In this document: positions 8,564 to 17,547 of the stretch, piece after piece | Position numbering within the stretch: position 1 is the first letter of the stretch | How the letters are laid out: every line of letters begins with the position of its first letter | Source: SZUA-22 sp963751695 | GTDB taxonomy: Bacteria; Bacteroidota; Ignavibacteria; Ignavibacteriales; Melioribacteraceae | NCBI GenBank assembly: GCA_963751695.1 | Contig: CAVVVP010000004.1 | Coordinates: forward strand, 186,001 to 250,000 | Length of the DNA: 64,000 nt | Direction of reading: 5' to 3' | Notes under the pieces: model-generated | What the model was told of the DNA's origin: nothing | The model's input: the letters and a program-made list of their open reading frames with translations, nothing else | Database searches by the model: none | Made by a program: the position numbers and the translations under genes

Positions 8564-9585
8564 TAGACCTCAGAAGTGATACCGTCACAAAACCAAGCAA
8601 AGCAATGCGCGAAGCAATGATGAATGCCGAAGTTGGTGACGACGTCTACAAAGAAGATCCAACAGCAAATAAGCTAGAGAATTATTGTGCTGAATTGTTC
8701 GGTAAAGAGGATGCACTTTTCGTACCAAGCGGAGTTATGGGAAACCAACTTTGCCTTAACGTGTTAACACAACCCAGCGATGAGGTGATTTGTGATAAGT
8801 ATGCACACATCTTCCAGTATGAATCCGGTTCTCCTGCTATGTTAAGTGGATTGTCATTGAATCTAATTGAAGGAGAAAATGGCATAATTACTCCTGAGCA
8901 AGTAGAACCTCTAATCAGACCAAGCAGTGCATATTATATGCCTAGGACAAAAGTTATTGAAGTTGAAAACACACATAATGTATCGGGGGGAGTAATTCAA
9001 CCTCTTGAGAATATTAGGGTGTTAAAATCCTTAGCAGATAAATACGATCTTAAAATGCATTTGGATGGAGCTAGATTGTGGAACGCGTCAATTAAGAGTG
9101 GAGTTTCACTTGAAGAGTATTCATCCTACTTTGATACAGTTTCAGTTTGCCTCTCGAAAGGACTTGGAGCACCAGTTGGATCTGTAATTTTGGGGGAGAA
9201 AGATTTTATCAAAGAAGCATTTAGAATGAGAAAAGCTTGGGGCGGTGGAATGCGACAGATCGGTATTCTTGCTGCTGCAGGTCAATACGCTATTGAGAAT
9301 AATATGTCCAAGCTTTCGAAGGATCATGAGAAAGCTAAATCCCTTGCTGATCATATTTCTAAACTGCCAGGAGTTGAGATTGATTTGAATTTAGTGCAGA
9401 CAAATATTGTTATGTTTAAGCCTGTAACATTCAAAGTTGAAGACGTTCTTCAAAAATGTAAAGACAAAAATCTGTTGCTAAGTCTTGGGGGCGTAGGAGT
9501 TATAAGAGCTGTAACTCATCTAGATATTTCTTCGGAGGATATAAATAGTGCAATAAAAATTTTGAGTGAGGTTTTCAATGGATAA
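8560..9585 (+). CDS. ltaE: low-specificity L-threonine aldolase
   Basis: PLP enzyme splitting L-threonine or allo-threonine into glycine and acetaldehyde. 341 residues, usual length. Motifs: N-terminal DLRSDTVTKPS, the HLDGARLWNA segment, and the PLP lysine in SVCLSKGLGAPVGS (K200). Starts with ATGA overlap on lnt and overlaps the thioesterase start at its end. Confidence 0.93.
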   Translation: MIDLRSDTVTKPSKAMREAMMNAEVGDDVYKEDPTANKLENYCAELFGKEDALFVPSGVMGNQLCLNVLTQPSDEVICDKYAHIFQYESGSPAMLSGLSLNLIEGENGIITPEQVEPLIRPSSAYYMPRTKVIEVENTHNVSGGVIQPLENIRVLKSLADKYDLKMHLDGARLWNASIKSGVSLEEYSSYFDTVSVCLSKGLGAPVGSVILGEKDFIKEAFRMRKAWGGGMRQIGILAAAGQYAIENNMSKLSKDHEKAKSLADHISKLPGVEIDLNLVQTNIVMFKPVTFKVEDVLQKCKDKNLLLSLGGVGVIRAVTHLDISSEDINSAIKILSEVFNG

Positions 9586-10039
9586 AGAAGTTGAAACCAC
9601 TTCTTTCAAACACAAAATAGTTGAGCAAGTAAAATTTCATGAAGTTGATATGATGAATGTTGTTAACAACGCTGTTTACTTCAATTACTTTGAGGATGCA
9701 CGAGTAAAGTATTTGCAAAACTTAAAATCTCAATACCAACTGAATGAGATAATGGTAGATGATTCATTTTTTATAATGGCGAGGAATGAAATTGATTATC
9801 ATTCTCCAGCCACTTTCGATGACGAGCTCTCAATCCATACGAAGATCGAATGGATAAAAAATACCAGCTTTGGATTCAAGCATGTAATTATTAATGGTAA
9901 AACTGATCAAATAATTGCGAGCGGCAGTGGAGTTATGGTTCACATTAAACTTTCGACAAAAGAGAAACAACAGCTCCCAGATTCATTCATCAGAGCTATT
10001 CAAGATTATGAAGAAGGCATATTGAAGATGAAAGAATGA
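9578..10039 (+). CDS. acyl-CoA thioesterase, 4HBT/YbgC type
   Basis: Hot-dog-fold thioesterase of 153 residues. The family segment EVDMMNVVNNAVYFNYFEDA is present, with the catalytic aspartate position in EVD. A GTG at 9566 is also in frame, but the ATG at 9578 overlaps the aldolase stop (ATGGATAA) and gives the normal N-terminus. Substrate unknown; such enzymes hydrolyse short- or long-chain acyl-CoA or acyl-ACP. Confidence 0.85.
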   Translation: MDKEVETTSFKHKIVEQVKFHEVDMMNVVNNAVYFNYFEDARVKYLQNLKSQYQLNEIMVDDSFFIMARNEIDYHSPATFDDELSIHTKIEWIKNTSFGFKHVIINGKTDQIIASGSGVMVHIKLSTKEKQQLPDSFIRAIQDYEEGILKMKE

Positions 10040-10088
10040 TTTATTATTATATGCATGTATATTAATAATTCTATCAAACGAGGGTGAT

Positions 10089-10775
10089 ATGAAATTAATA
10101 TTTGATATCGAAACAGTGGGATATGAATTTAATTCACTTTCCGAATCCCAGCAGGAATATTTACTTCGGTACGCTGAAAAAGAACCAGATGAAGAGAAGA
10201 GGAATAAATTAGTTGACGAAGCGATTCGATTTACTTCTCTTTATCCTCTAACTGCCAAGGTTGTTGCAATTGGAATGTTGAACTCTGAAACTGAACATTC
10301 GCTAGTACTCTATGAAGGAGAACAAGTGGAAGAGTGGGAATCTGAAGATGGTGAAGTTAAATATGTTTCGTATCCAGAAGAGGAATTATTAAAACACTTT
10401 TGGCAGTATGCAAAAAAGGCAGAAACTGTTGTAACATTTAATGGCCGTAATTTTGATATCCCATTTCTAATGATCAGATCTGCAATGCTGAAAGTTAAAC
10501 CTACCAGAAATTTTCTAAAAAACAGATACGATTCTAAATCTCATATTGATCTTCTCGAAAAAATGACCTTTTACGGAATCACGAAAAAGTTTAATCTCGA
10601 TTTTTACTGTAAATCATTTGGCATAGATTCCCCAAAATCGCACGGTGTTTCTGGAATGGATGTGAAAGAATTATATAATGCAGGGAAGATCAAAGAGGTT
10701 GCGACTTATTGTGGACACGATGTTAAAGCAACTTATGAGTTATTCAAGATATGGAATGATTTCTTGATTGTATGA
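10089..10775 (+). CDS. predicted 3'-5' exonuclease, PolB-like DEDDy family
   Basis: RNase-H-fold exonuclease of 228 residues. Motif I FDIETVG (D and E), motif II VVTFNGRNFDIPFL (D) and motif III YCGHDVKATYEL (Y-x3-D) give a complete DEDDy set. It resembles the bacterial PolB-like 3'-5' exonuclease family, usually a stand-alone domain of unknown cellular role. The start follows GAGGGTGAT, a good ribosome-binding site. It ends directly against the stop of the convergent gene at 10776. Confidence 0.85.
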   Translation: MKLIFDIETVGYEFNSLSESQQEYLLRYAEKEPDEEKRNKLVDEAIRFTSLYPLTAKVVAIGMLNSETEHSLVLYEGEQVEEWESEDGEVKYVSYPEEELLKHFWQYAKKAETVVTFNGRNFDIPFLMIRSAMLKVKPTRNFLKNRYDSKSHIDLLEKMTFYGITKKFNLDFYCKSFGIDSPKSHGVSGMDVKELYNAGKIKEVATYCGHDVKATYELFKIWNDFLIV

Positions 10776-11456
10776 TCAATTCATTTTAGAAGCAAATATT
10801 GTAAGAAGAAACATCGAATGAACTTTCTTAACCTGTTCAAGTGAGAAGTCATTCTGACTTTCATCCACGAAATTATCAACGATAAACTTTGGCAGGTTAC
10901 CCTCGTTCAAGTTTTTAACCAATTTTTTGGTAATAAGGCTGTTAACTAATTCAATCAATTCTCCAATAGAAAATTCCCAAATTATTTTTGCTTCATTCTC
11001 TGCCAGTAAGGAGACTATAGTTTGGTGGTTAATTTCCTTAATATTGATTGAAATATTTCTGGGCTCATAATTGATCTCCTTTTTCTCTAAAGTTGATCTT
11101 TCCAGAAGCTTAATCTCACCATCAATAATGAGCATGATCTTTTTATATCCCACAACTTCTTTTGTTACTAAAGATCTAAGCTGCCCTTCAGTAGGATATC
11201 GTTTTTCCCAAGGATCTTTATTTGCAAGGCTGTATTGTTTTCTAACAAAAGTTTTGAGCTCAGGACAATTCCCATCAATTTGGATACTATCAGTAGCGTA
11301 CATTTTAAGAGGAAGCACCTTACTTGATTCGAAGCAATTTATTATTCTCTGAAGCTCCTTTTTTGTTTGATACAAGTAGCCAAGTTTATCTGACTTTTTG
11401 TCAAACATCTCTAAAGAGAATAATATCTGATGAAGATTAAAATTTCCTACTATCAT
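10776..11456 (-). CDS. hypothetical protein, 226 residues
   Basis: Not recognised. Soluble, mixed alpha/beta composition, no signal peptide or membrane segment. It contains WEKRYPTEGQLRSLVTKEVV and several short beta-like hydrophobic stretches (VVGYKKIMLIIDGEIKLLE), and ends in a helical region. Stop codons of this gene and the exonuclease are adjacent (10773-10775 and 10776-10778) with no space for a terminator. The intact frame of 226 codons and normal composition argue that it is real. Confidence 0.65.
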   Translation of the reverse strand: MIVGNFNLHQILFSLEMFDKKSDKLGYLYQTKKELQRIINCFESSKVLPLKMYATDSIQIDGNCPELKTFVRKQYSLANKDPWEKRYPTEGQLRSLVTKEVVGYKKIMLIIDGEIKLLERSTLEKKEINYEPRNISINIKEINHQTIVSLLAENEAKIIWEFSIGELIELVNSLITKKLVKNLNEGNLPKFIVDNFVDESQNDFSLEQVKKVHSMFLLTIFASKMN

Positions 11457-11787
11457 TTTTCAACTTCTGCTTATCAATTAAAGTGCGTATACCTTGGTGG
11501 AATATGCGCAGAGCTAGATACTTCAAAAAATATGCCTTTAAAAATCATTATTTGGTATAAATTTTGAGTTTTTATCTTAGATTTTATAAGGTTTTTGCAC
11601 TTTTTCTTGAAAAGTAGATATGATAGTATTAAACAATTAGTTATTCGGTAATTACTACATGTGGAATATGTTTCAGATACTTATCAATTACCTTGATTAA
11701 AAAAAAATCTAATAATAGATTTAAACCATGTAATGATACTAACTGTCAAAGCTTTATCAAAATTGACTAAATAGAAAGGAGTACTGA
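11457..11787. other. intergenic region, 331 bases
   Basis: Very AT-rich, between divergent genes. No coding frame, RNA gene or convincing repeat seen. It should hold promoters for both flanking genes, but no element stood out beyond the ribosome-binding site AAAGGAG in front of 11788. Confidence 0.5.
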
Positions 11788-12444
11788 ATGAATAAGAAAA
11801 TAATTCTAACCCTAGTCTTAATTACTGCAACTTTGCTCATTGTATCTAACGGTTGTAGCGACAAATCTGATACTTTAAGTGAACCTCAAAATAATTTAAG
11901 TGAAACTTCTGAGTTTTATCTTTTTGGAATTGAAGATGGGATGAGCGCAATTGAGGATGCAACGATTGATAAAGATATGGGATTTGGACCTGCATTCGGC
12001 AAAGATAGATTTCCACACAAGCATAGACCACACAGAAAAGGCTTTGACTTGCTAAAACTTTTTTTCCAATTAAACTTATCTGATGAGCAGAAAGAATCAA
12101 TAAAAGAATATTTTAAGGAGAATCATGAATGCCTGAAAGCTCCATTTGCTCAATTCCATGATGCTGCAAAGGAAATTATGGAGGGAACAAGAGAAGAAAG
12201 AAGAGCAATTCATGGACGTGTAGAGTCTGGAGAAATTACAAGAGAAGAGGGAAGAGAGGAAATTAGAGTATTAAATGAAAAAGCACGTGAAGATATCGAA
12301 AAATATGAAGAATGCATCGAAGCTAAAGAAGCAATGTGTGAATGTAACAGAAATTTAATGGAAAATATAAGTACCATTCTTGATGAAGATCAACTTTCCA
12401 TTTGGGAAAAATGGCTTGAGGATCATCCTACTCCATGTTCTTGA
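11788..12444 (+). CDS. exported Spy/CpxP-like probable lipoprotein
   Basis: 218 residues. A signal peptide (MNKKIILTLVLITATLL) ends at VSNGC, a poor but possible lipobox. The mature protein has a His-rich stretch (FPHKHRPHRKG, about residues 76-86) followed by long charged helices with LSDEQKESIKEYF and later ILDEDQLSIWEKW, the LTxxQ-like helical pattern of Spy/CpxP periplasmic chaperones and metal-stress proteins. Four cysteines occur in the C-terminal third (CIEAKEAMCECN and a final C). Role inferred from fold pattern only. Good ribosome-binding site (AAAGGAG). Confidence 0.7.
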   Translation: MNKKIILTLVLITATLLIVSNGCSDKSDTLSEPQNNLSETSEFYLFGIEDGMSAIEDATIDKDMGFGPAFGKDRFPHKHRPHRKGFDLLKLFFQLNLSDEQKESIKEYFKENHECLKAPFAQFHDAAKEIMEGTREERRAIHGRVESGEITREEGREEIRVLNEKAREDIEKYEECIEAKEAMCECNRNLMENISTILDEDQLSIWEKWLEDHPTPCS

Positions 12445-12483
12445 GGTCGATTAGTTCTTAAATGGAATAGTAGTGTGAGAAAC

Positions 12484-12516
12484 AAAAAGGGGATTGTTTT
12501 AAACAATTCCCTTTTT
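12484..12516. terminator. bidirectional intrinsic terminator
   Basis: Arms AAAAAGGGGATTGTTT (12484-12499) and AAACAATTCCCTTTTT (12501-12516), complementary with one wobble pair, A-run on the left and T-run on the right. Lies between the Spy-like gene (+) and the TonB receptor gene (-). Confidence 0.88.
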
Positions 12517-12521
12517 CACTT

Positions 12522-15011
12522 TTAAAACTCTACATCCAATCCAAGAATCGGCATAACTGAAAATTGATAAACATTTTCATCTGATCCATCAGAATTATAC
12601 TGATACATTGCAATATTCTTTCTATTGTAAATATTCTGAATTGATAAGTTAAGCACCAGATTCCATGAGCTAAAATTAAACCTGCTGTTAAAGCCAATAT
12701 CCAATCTATGGTATGCTGGATACCGCATTCCGTTAATATCCTCAGAAGCTCTCCAAGCACCATCCGTCCATGCAACACCCCCGACTCTATGCTGTTCACG
12801 AGTTGTATATATCAATTCTGTATAAGGTTTACCGCTTGCGTATCTCCATTTTGCACTTATCTCCATATCGTCGGAGATAGGGAGAATGTAGGCTGGATAC
12901 TTTAAAATTGCAGGAAGATCTTCCAATGATTTTCTTCCGTCTTTAAAACGCATTCAGACAATTATGTTGAACACATGGGGAAAATCGTAATCTGAAACGA
13001 ATGTATTTCCGCTCATTCCAATTCTGGGATCTTCAACCTCAGACCAGGTTCTTGAATAACTGATAGTACCGTATAAATTTTTAACCAACTTCTGCTGAAG
13101 CATAAAATCAAGGCCCCAAACATTCTGTTTCCCTTCATTCAGCCATTTTTCTGATCTAAAAGTCGGATCGCTTTGATTGATAAATTCTTCCCTTACCGGA
13201 AGGTCATTATATTTTTTATAAAATCCCTCAACAGTTAGTTTTAAACCTTCATCCAAAATATGTTCAATTCCGGCAATGAAATGTCTGGAATGACTGTTCT
13301 TTAAATATCTATTTATCTCTGTATTATACCTGTCACCATAGGTTGGATAAGATTGTGTCTGATAATACTCTCCATAAGCAAGATTTATATTGGTAATAAG
13401 GGGAATCAAATAGTAAGAAGCAGAAACTCTTGGACTTATGTTAGAAGCATCGCTGTAGGTGAATAGATCATAACGCAATCCAAGATTTAATATTAACCGA
13501 TCTGATAAAAATTTCATGCGGTCGTTCAGAAATAGATACGATTTATGCTGATCTAATAATTTTAGATTGGTGCTGAGTACAGAAGAAGGCTGAATTACAT
13601 AAGTTTCATGGATTCCATCATCATTAATATCGTATCGGACAGTATCAGCATCTATCGTGGCGGTTTGCTCATATCCTCCGAACTTGAGCTGACCTCCAAA
13701 CTCCAGTCGGTTTGATTGAGATAGTGACAATCCGAAATTTGCTCTAACTGCTGTCTCAAAATTATCGCTGACATTCTGGTAAAGGTACCGGGTATTCAAA
13801 ACTTGGGAACTGGCGATACTTCCGGTATTATCAAACTGGCGCTCAGTGTAGCGATGGCCGTAACCTAATTCGTTGTGATAGTTGTTTGCGTAAACCGTTA
13901 TGGCTGAGTAAAGTTTTTTCGACCACACACTATTTAACGTTACACCAGTTGCCCATTGATTTTGCTTTACATCTATCAATTCTACATCAACAGAATCAGT
14001 GGTATTTGCTTTTTCGGGGTATTGAGTATCCGGTACACCATCAAAAAGGATCTTGTCGTTTCCATAAATTCCTGACCATGAAATTTTATGTTTATTTGAA
14101 AGATTGTACATGAATCTAAATTGGCCATCATAATAAATAGGAACTGCCGTAAGTCCGAATGAACTTGCAATAAGATCAATATAGCTTTTTCGGGCAGAAA
14201 TAAGCCAAGATCCTCTTCCATCATTAATAGAACCTTCTAAAGTCGCTCCTGCTCCAGACATTGATACATTCACCTCACCAGCGAAGGGACGAGTAGTAAC
14301 ACCATCTCGGGTATTTACTATCATTGCCGATGACATTTTATCACCAAATTTTGAAATAAATCCTCCGGTCGAAAATTGAATATCCTGGATCAGTTCGACA
14401 TTTATCATATTTATTGGGCCACCGGAGTTGTACTCATTTGGATAGTGATTTGTTGAATGGAGTTCCATATTGTCAAAAATTGTAAGATTCTCGTTTGGCG
14501 ATCCACCTCGGACCAGCAATTCATTAGTTTGATCAGTCGAAAATGATACTCCTGCCATTCCCTGCAGAATTCTTTGAAAGTCGAGCAGTGAGCCTGGAGA
14601 GCGGTGGACTTCCTCAACTCCTAAAGTTATTGTACTGAGGTTGTTTTCTATTACCGCTTTGTCAAAATAATCCGCAGTTACTTTTACCTCATCCATCTCA
14701 ACAGAACTTGTTGAAAGCTGAACATCCATGTTTGTTTCACTTTTTGTTTTAATTGAGATATCGGTTTGGATGTTTGTCGTATATCCGATTAATGAGATCC
14801 TAACAGAATAGGATCCGACCGGTACTGAGAGCTTGAAATATCCATTTTCATCTGAGGCTGCGCCTACATTTTCCAGTTCCATTACAAGAATATTTGCGCC
14901 GATAAGAGCTTCTTTTGTGGTTTCGTCAGTTATCCTTCCGGTAAGAACTCCGGATTGAGCAAATATTGGAAGCGCAATTAGATTTATTAAAAGTATTAAA
15001 AATTTTCTCAC
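12522..15011 (-). pseudogene. TonB-dependent receptor gene interrupted by an in-frame UGA
   Basis: Outer-membrane receptor: signal peptide (about residues 1-18), carboxypeptidase-regulatory-like domain (GVLTGRITDETTKEALIGAN, about 20-105), plug domain (LVRGGSPNENLTIFDNMEL) and a long beta-barrel. The frame is 829 codons and intact except for one TGA at 12956-12954, between FPHVFNIIV and MRFKDGR. Homologues usually have a glycine or similar residue followed by YRF/MRF here, so a single GGA to TGA change explains it. The last 143 codons (12522-12953) still encode a normal barrel end finishing in VEF, as expected for outer-membrane insertion. Start is GTG at 15011 after GGAGAAAAT. Either a recent nonsense mutation or a sequence error; readthrough cannot be excluded. 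Confidence 0.85.
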
Positions 15012-15080
15012 ATTTTCTCCAGATTTTTCAAAAAGAACTTTTACCCAAACTTAATGAGTAAATGTTGATATCAAAGTGTA

Positions 15081-15156
15081 TTGTGATGAACGAATACCAT
15101 TTTGTGATAAGTGGGACAAACTGTTATAAATCGGACACAATTGTGACGAATGGGAG
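15081..15156 (-). promoter_or_regulatory. four direct repeats with about 20-bp period upstream of the TonB receptor
   Basis: Units begin at 15081 (TTGTGATGAACGAATAC), 15102 (TTGTGATAAGTGGGAC), 15121 (CTGTTATAAATCGGAC) and 15141 (TTGTGACGAATGGGAG). Spacings of 21, 19 and 20 bases place them on one face of the helix, 70-145 bases upstream of the GTG start at 15011. The pattern looks like tandem operator half-sites; the regulator is not identified. Confidence 0.55.
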
Positions 15157-15160
15157 AAGC

Positions 15161-15473
15161 ATTAGTTTTAAAACGTATCTCAAAAAACTTAAGACACATC
15201 TCTCTTGTTAGAAAAATTTTTATTTACTATTTTGATTTATCAGAATAAAGAGCGCAATTATCAAATTATATACAATGATATCCCGAAAGCAGAAAATACA
15301 CGATATTAAGAAAAACGATTCGGGATATTATCCACACAGATTTTTTTAGAGTTTCAGTAAATAGAATAAATTAAATAACTTACGGAAGAATTGAGATACT
15401 CTTGAAATGATATCACGAAATTGGTTTCGTGTTTTCATTCATTTATTCCATCTAATCTTTCGTCATATCTATA
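15161..15473. other. intergenic region with an inverted repeat and a hairpin
   Basis: No gene seen. Contains a 10-base inverted repeat ATATCCCGAA (15278-15287) / TTCGGGATAT (15319-15328) with a 31-base spacer, and a perfect 7-base hairpin CACGAAA-TTGG-TTTCGTG (15414-15431) followed by TTTT. The hairpin could terminate transcription entering from the left, or be part of the site into which cassette 1 was inserted. Confidence 0.5.
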
Positions 15474-15475
15474 GG

Positions 15476-16644
15476 TTATGTGTTAATTAAATAGTGGGTA
15501 TAAAAATGAAATTAATATTGTTTTTTTTGATGCTATTATTTGCAAATGTATTTGCTCAACTGGAATTTCATATTGCAACAGATAAAGAGAGTTATGGCTA
15601 TGGGGAGCCAATCTCAATTACGTGTGGTCTCACGAACAATACAGATTCAACAATAGGAATAATGTTTTCCAGTTACAGCACTTGCCAAGCAGACTTTAAA
15701 TTTGATGATTATAATTCAATATTCTGGTCAACTTGCTTACCCACATTTCAAGAAGTAAATATACCAGCAAAATACACAAGAGAGTATAACTGGATTCTTG
15801 AACCTGAAATATTTGGTTTGCCAAATTATGATGGACAACATAAAATAATATGTGATATTTCATATAGATTCCCAGTTGGCATTGATACAGAGGTTTTTTC
15901 ACATAGAGATTCTATATATGTTGAAATTCCAATGTTTTTAGGTGGACAACTCAATGTATCTTTTGAAATAGGTGATGATTCACTTGTAACGATATTAAGA
16001 GATAGTCTTGGAATCGAAGTTGTAAAAAGAGAAAGTTTCTCAAATATATATGAAGTTTGGCAAATTCAAAACATGGCAATTGACAGTATTTACACTGAAT
16101 TACAAAACAATGATTTGCTTAAATCAGTAGAATATAATAGATTATTTGAATACAATTCAATTGATTTAGTTACCTCAGTGGATGTATTAAACCAATTAGA
16201 ACGCTCTTATTATTTAAGCAATGCTTATCCTAATCCATTTAATCCCACAACAAAGATTGAATATTTTATACCTACTGATACAGAAATTAAAATAGTTTTG
16301 TATGATATACTTGGAAATAAAGTAAAGACCTTAGTGGATGGTTACAAGAAAACTGGAAATTATAAAATTGAGATTAATGGGGCTAATCTAACAAGTGGAG
16401 TTTATTTTTACAGAATGTTAAGTAAAAATCACACTATTTCTAAAAAAGTGTTGTTAATTAAGTAGCACACATAACCCACGCATCAAAGCGACCGCAGTTA
16501 CGCCCGGTCTTTTTGTAATTTTTGTGCGTGTAAAAAGTTTTTGCAACATAAAAGTAGTTCAAAATAGATAGGTTTTAAATTAATTATTGGTTGTAGCGTA
16601 AGCGTTTTTAAAGGTTAAAACTGCGGCGCTTTATGCATCAGCCG
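15476..16644 (+). mobile_element. integron-type gene cassette 1 (T9SS protein cargo)
   Basis: Boundaries inferred from integron rules: recombination between G and TT of the R' core. The cassette opens at GGTTATGTGT (15474-15483), whose exact reverse complement ACACATAACC lies at 16467-16476 just after the single reading frame, as expected for the R'' box of the cassette's own attC. It closes at the next core GTTAGGC (16644-16650). One gene, same orientation as the attC. No integrase in the window. Confidence 0.65.
15506..16465 (+). CDS. secreted protein with T9SS C-terminal sorting domain, cassette-borne
   Basis: 319 residues. Signal peptide MKLILFFLMLLFANVFA, then a beta-rich N-terminal domain (DKESYGYGEPISITCGLTNN, about residues 20-140) resembling intracellular-proteinase-inhibitor or transglutaminase-flanking Ig-like folds, with several cysteines. 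The C-terminal 80 residues are a type A sorting domain: NAYPNPFNPTTKIEYFIP, then YDILGNKVKTL, LTSGVYFYRM and the end KKVLLIK. Exported by Sec, then across the outer membrane by T9SS, with the tail usually cleaved. ATG at 15506 is chosen over an upstream GTG at 15494 because it begins the signal peptide. The gene lies inside an integron-like cassette, an unusual place for a T9SS cargo. Confidence 0.85.
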   Translation: MKLILFFLMLLFANVFAQLEFHIATDKESYGYGEPISITCGLTNNTDSTIGIMFSSYSTCQADFKFDDYNSIFWSTCLPTFQEVNIPAKYTREYNWILEPEIFGLPNYDGQHKIICDISYRFPVGIDTEVFSHRDSIYVEIPMFLGGQLNVSFEIGDDSLVTILRDSLGIEVVKRESFSNIYEVWQIQNMAIDSIYTELQNNDLLKSVEYNRLFEYNSIDLVTSVDVLNQLERSYYLSNAYPNPFNPTTKIEYFIPTDTEIKIVLYDILGNKVKTLVDGYKKTGNYKIEINGANLTSGVYFYRMLSKNHTISKKVLLIK

Positions 16645-16650
16645 TTAGGC
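16467..16650 (+). other. attC-like recombination site 1
   Basis: Left half: R'' box ACATAAC (16469-16475), then CACGCATCAAAGCGACCGC (16477-16495). Right half: GCGGCGCTTTATGCATC (16623-16639) and R' core GTTAGGC (16644-16650). The arms pair over about 25 bases; the left arm has one extra C and one extra A, giving extrahelical G and T on the bottom strand, as in known attC sites. The middle is about 120 bases, so the whole site (182 bases) is longer than most described attC sites. Confidence 0.65.
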
Positions 16651-17547
16651 AACTGAATTCATATTTAATGGAGAAATTTCAGTGAAAACTAAATCAATAA
16701 GTTTAATTTTAAGCATTATTGGAATTGTATTCATGTTTGTTGATGGGTGGATATTATCTTGGTGGTTTGTTCCTGATTACTCAGAAGTTGGACCATCTTT
16801 TATTTCCAAAGACTCATTCTACACTAGCCAGATATTCTTCATTTTTTGGTAATTGTCCGTACCACTTGGATCCATTATCACTTCAATAGGTTTGGCTTAT
16901 TTCATGCGTTTAGAAAAATTCAGAATACTTATTTTTGCTGTTTGTTCAATCGGCCTTTTGGCATGGTTAGGATTATGGAGTCAATCAATTCTTTATCCAG
17001 CATTATATGGAGTTGGTGGGGGATTAATTTTAATCTCATTTTGTATCTCAATATGGTCGCTTCTCAGGACACGTATGATGAGTAATGCGAATATAAAAAA
17101 TATTTTAGATCTAAGGGCAATTTCTTATATCTTCTTTGTAATAACTTCCTGGGGTATGTGTGGATTATTGGGCATACCATCTTTCGGGCTGCGTTCAGAA
17201 CAAGTCTTGGAATACAATACTCAAGGTTTATTAATTACAATGGGAGCAAAAGTCCTTGTTTGTTTCACAATTGGCTGGATATTTCTTGCATTGAGTCAGT
17301 ATAAAGAATATCTTTCAAATAAAAAGGTTGCCTAACCAGCCGCTCAAGCCGACCGCTTCGCTCAATTCGGTAAAAGTGGTAAAATGTTGGTTTTGTGTTT
17401 TATGTAAAATTGAATTTGAATATTGTACCATAATTAGAAGTTAGTCGCTGCACTTACTGAATAAAGTTAAGTACAGCTTGTTATAAATTAAAATTCGTCG
17501 TTGTATCAAGTTGTTTGTTTTAGGCGGACGGCTTAACGGCAACGCCG
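16645..17547 (+). mobile_element. integron-type gene cassette 2 (broken membrane-protein cargo)
   Basis: Opens at core GTTAGGCAAC (16644-16653); the exact reverse complement GTTGCCTAAC is at 17327-17336, overlapping the stop codon of the cassette gene, a classic cassette arrangement. Closes at GTTGAAT (17547-17553). One gene in attC orientation, carrying an internal stop. Confidence 0.65.
16682..17335 (+). pseudogene. cassette membrane protein with internal in-frame stop
   Basis: A 217-codon frame from GTG 16682 to TAA 17333-17335, interrupted by one TAA at 16850-16852 after SQIFFIFW and resumed as LSVPLGS in the same frame. About six hydrophobic segments; the stop falls inside the second. 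The 160-residue remainder (from 16853) is a four- to five-helix membrane protein with WLGLWSQSILYPALYGVGG and GMCGLLGIPSFGL. Family not recognised. Because both sides of the stop are in the same frame and hydrophobic, the simplest explanation is a nonsense substitution (for example GAA, CAA or AAA to TAA); an internal TTG start at 16853 is an alternative. Confidence 0.65.

Noticed and set aside
15081..15110. TTGTGA boxes near 15081 and 15102 as CRP sites
   Set aside because: They are direct repeats without the TCACA half at the right distance, so they do not form the TGTGA-N6-TCACA palindrome.
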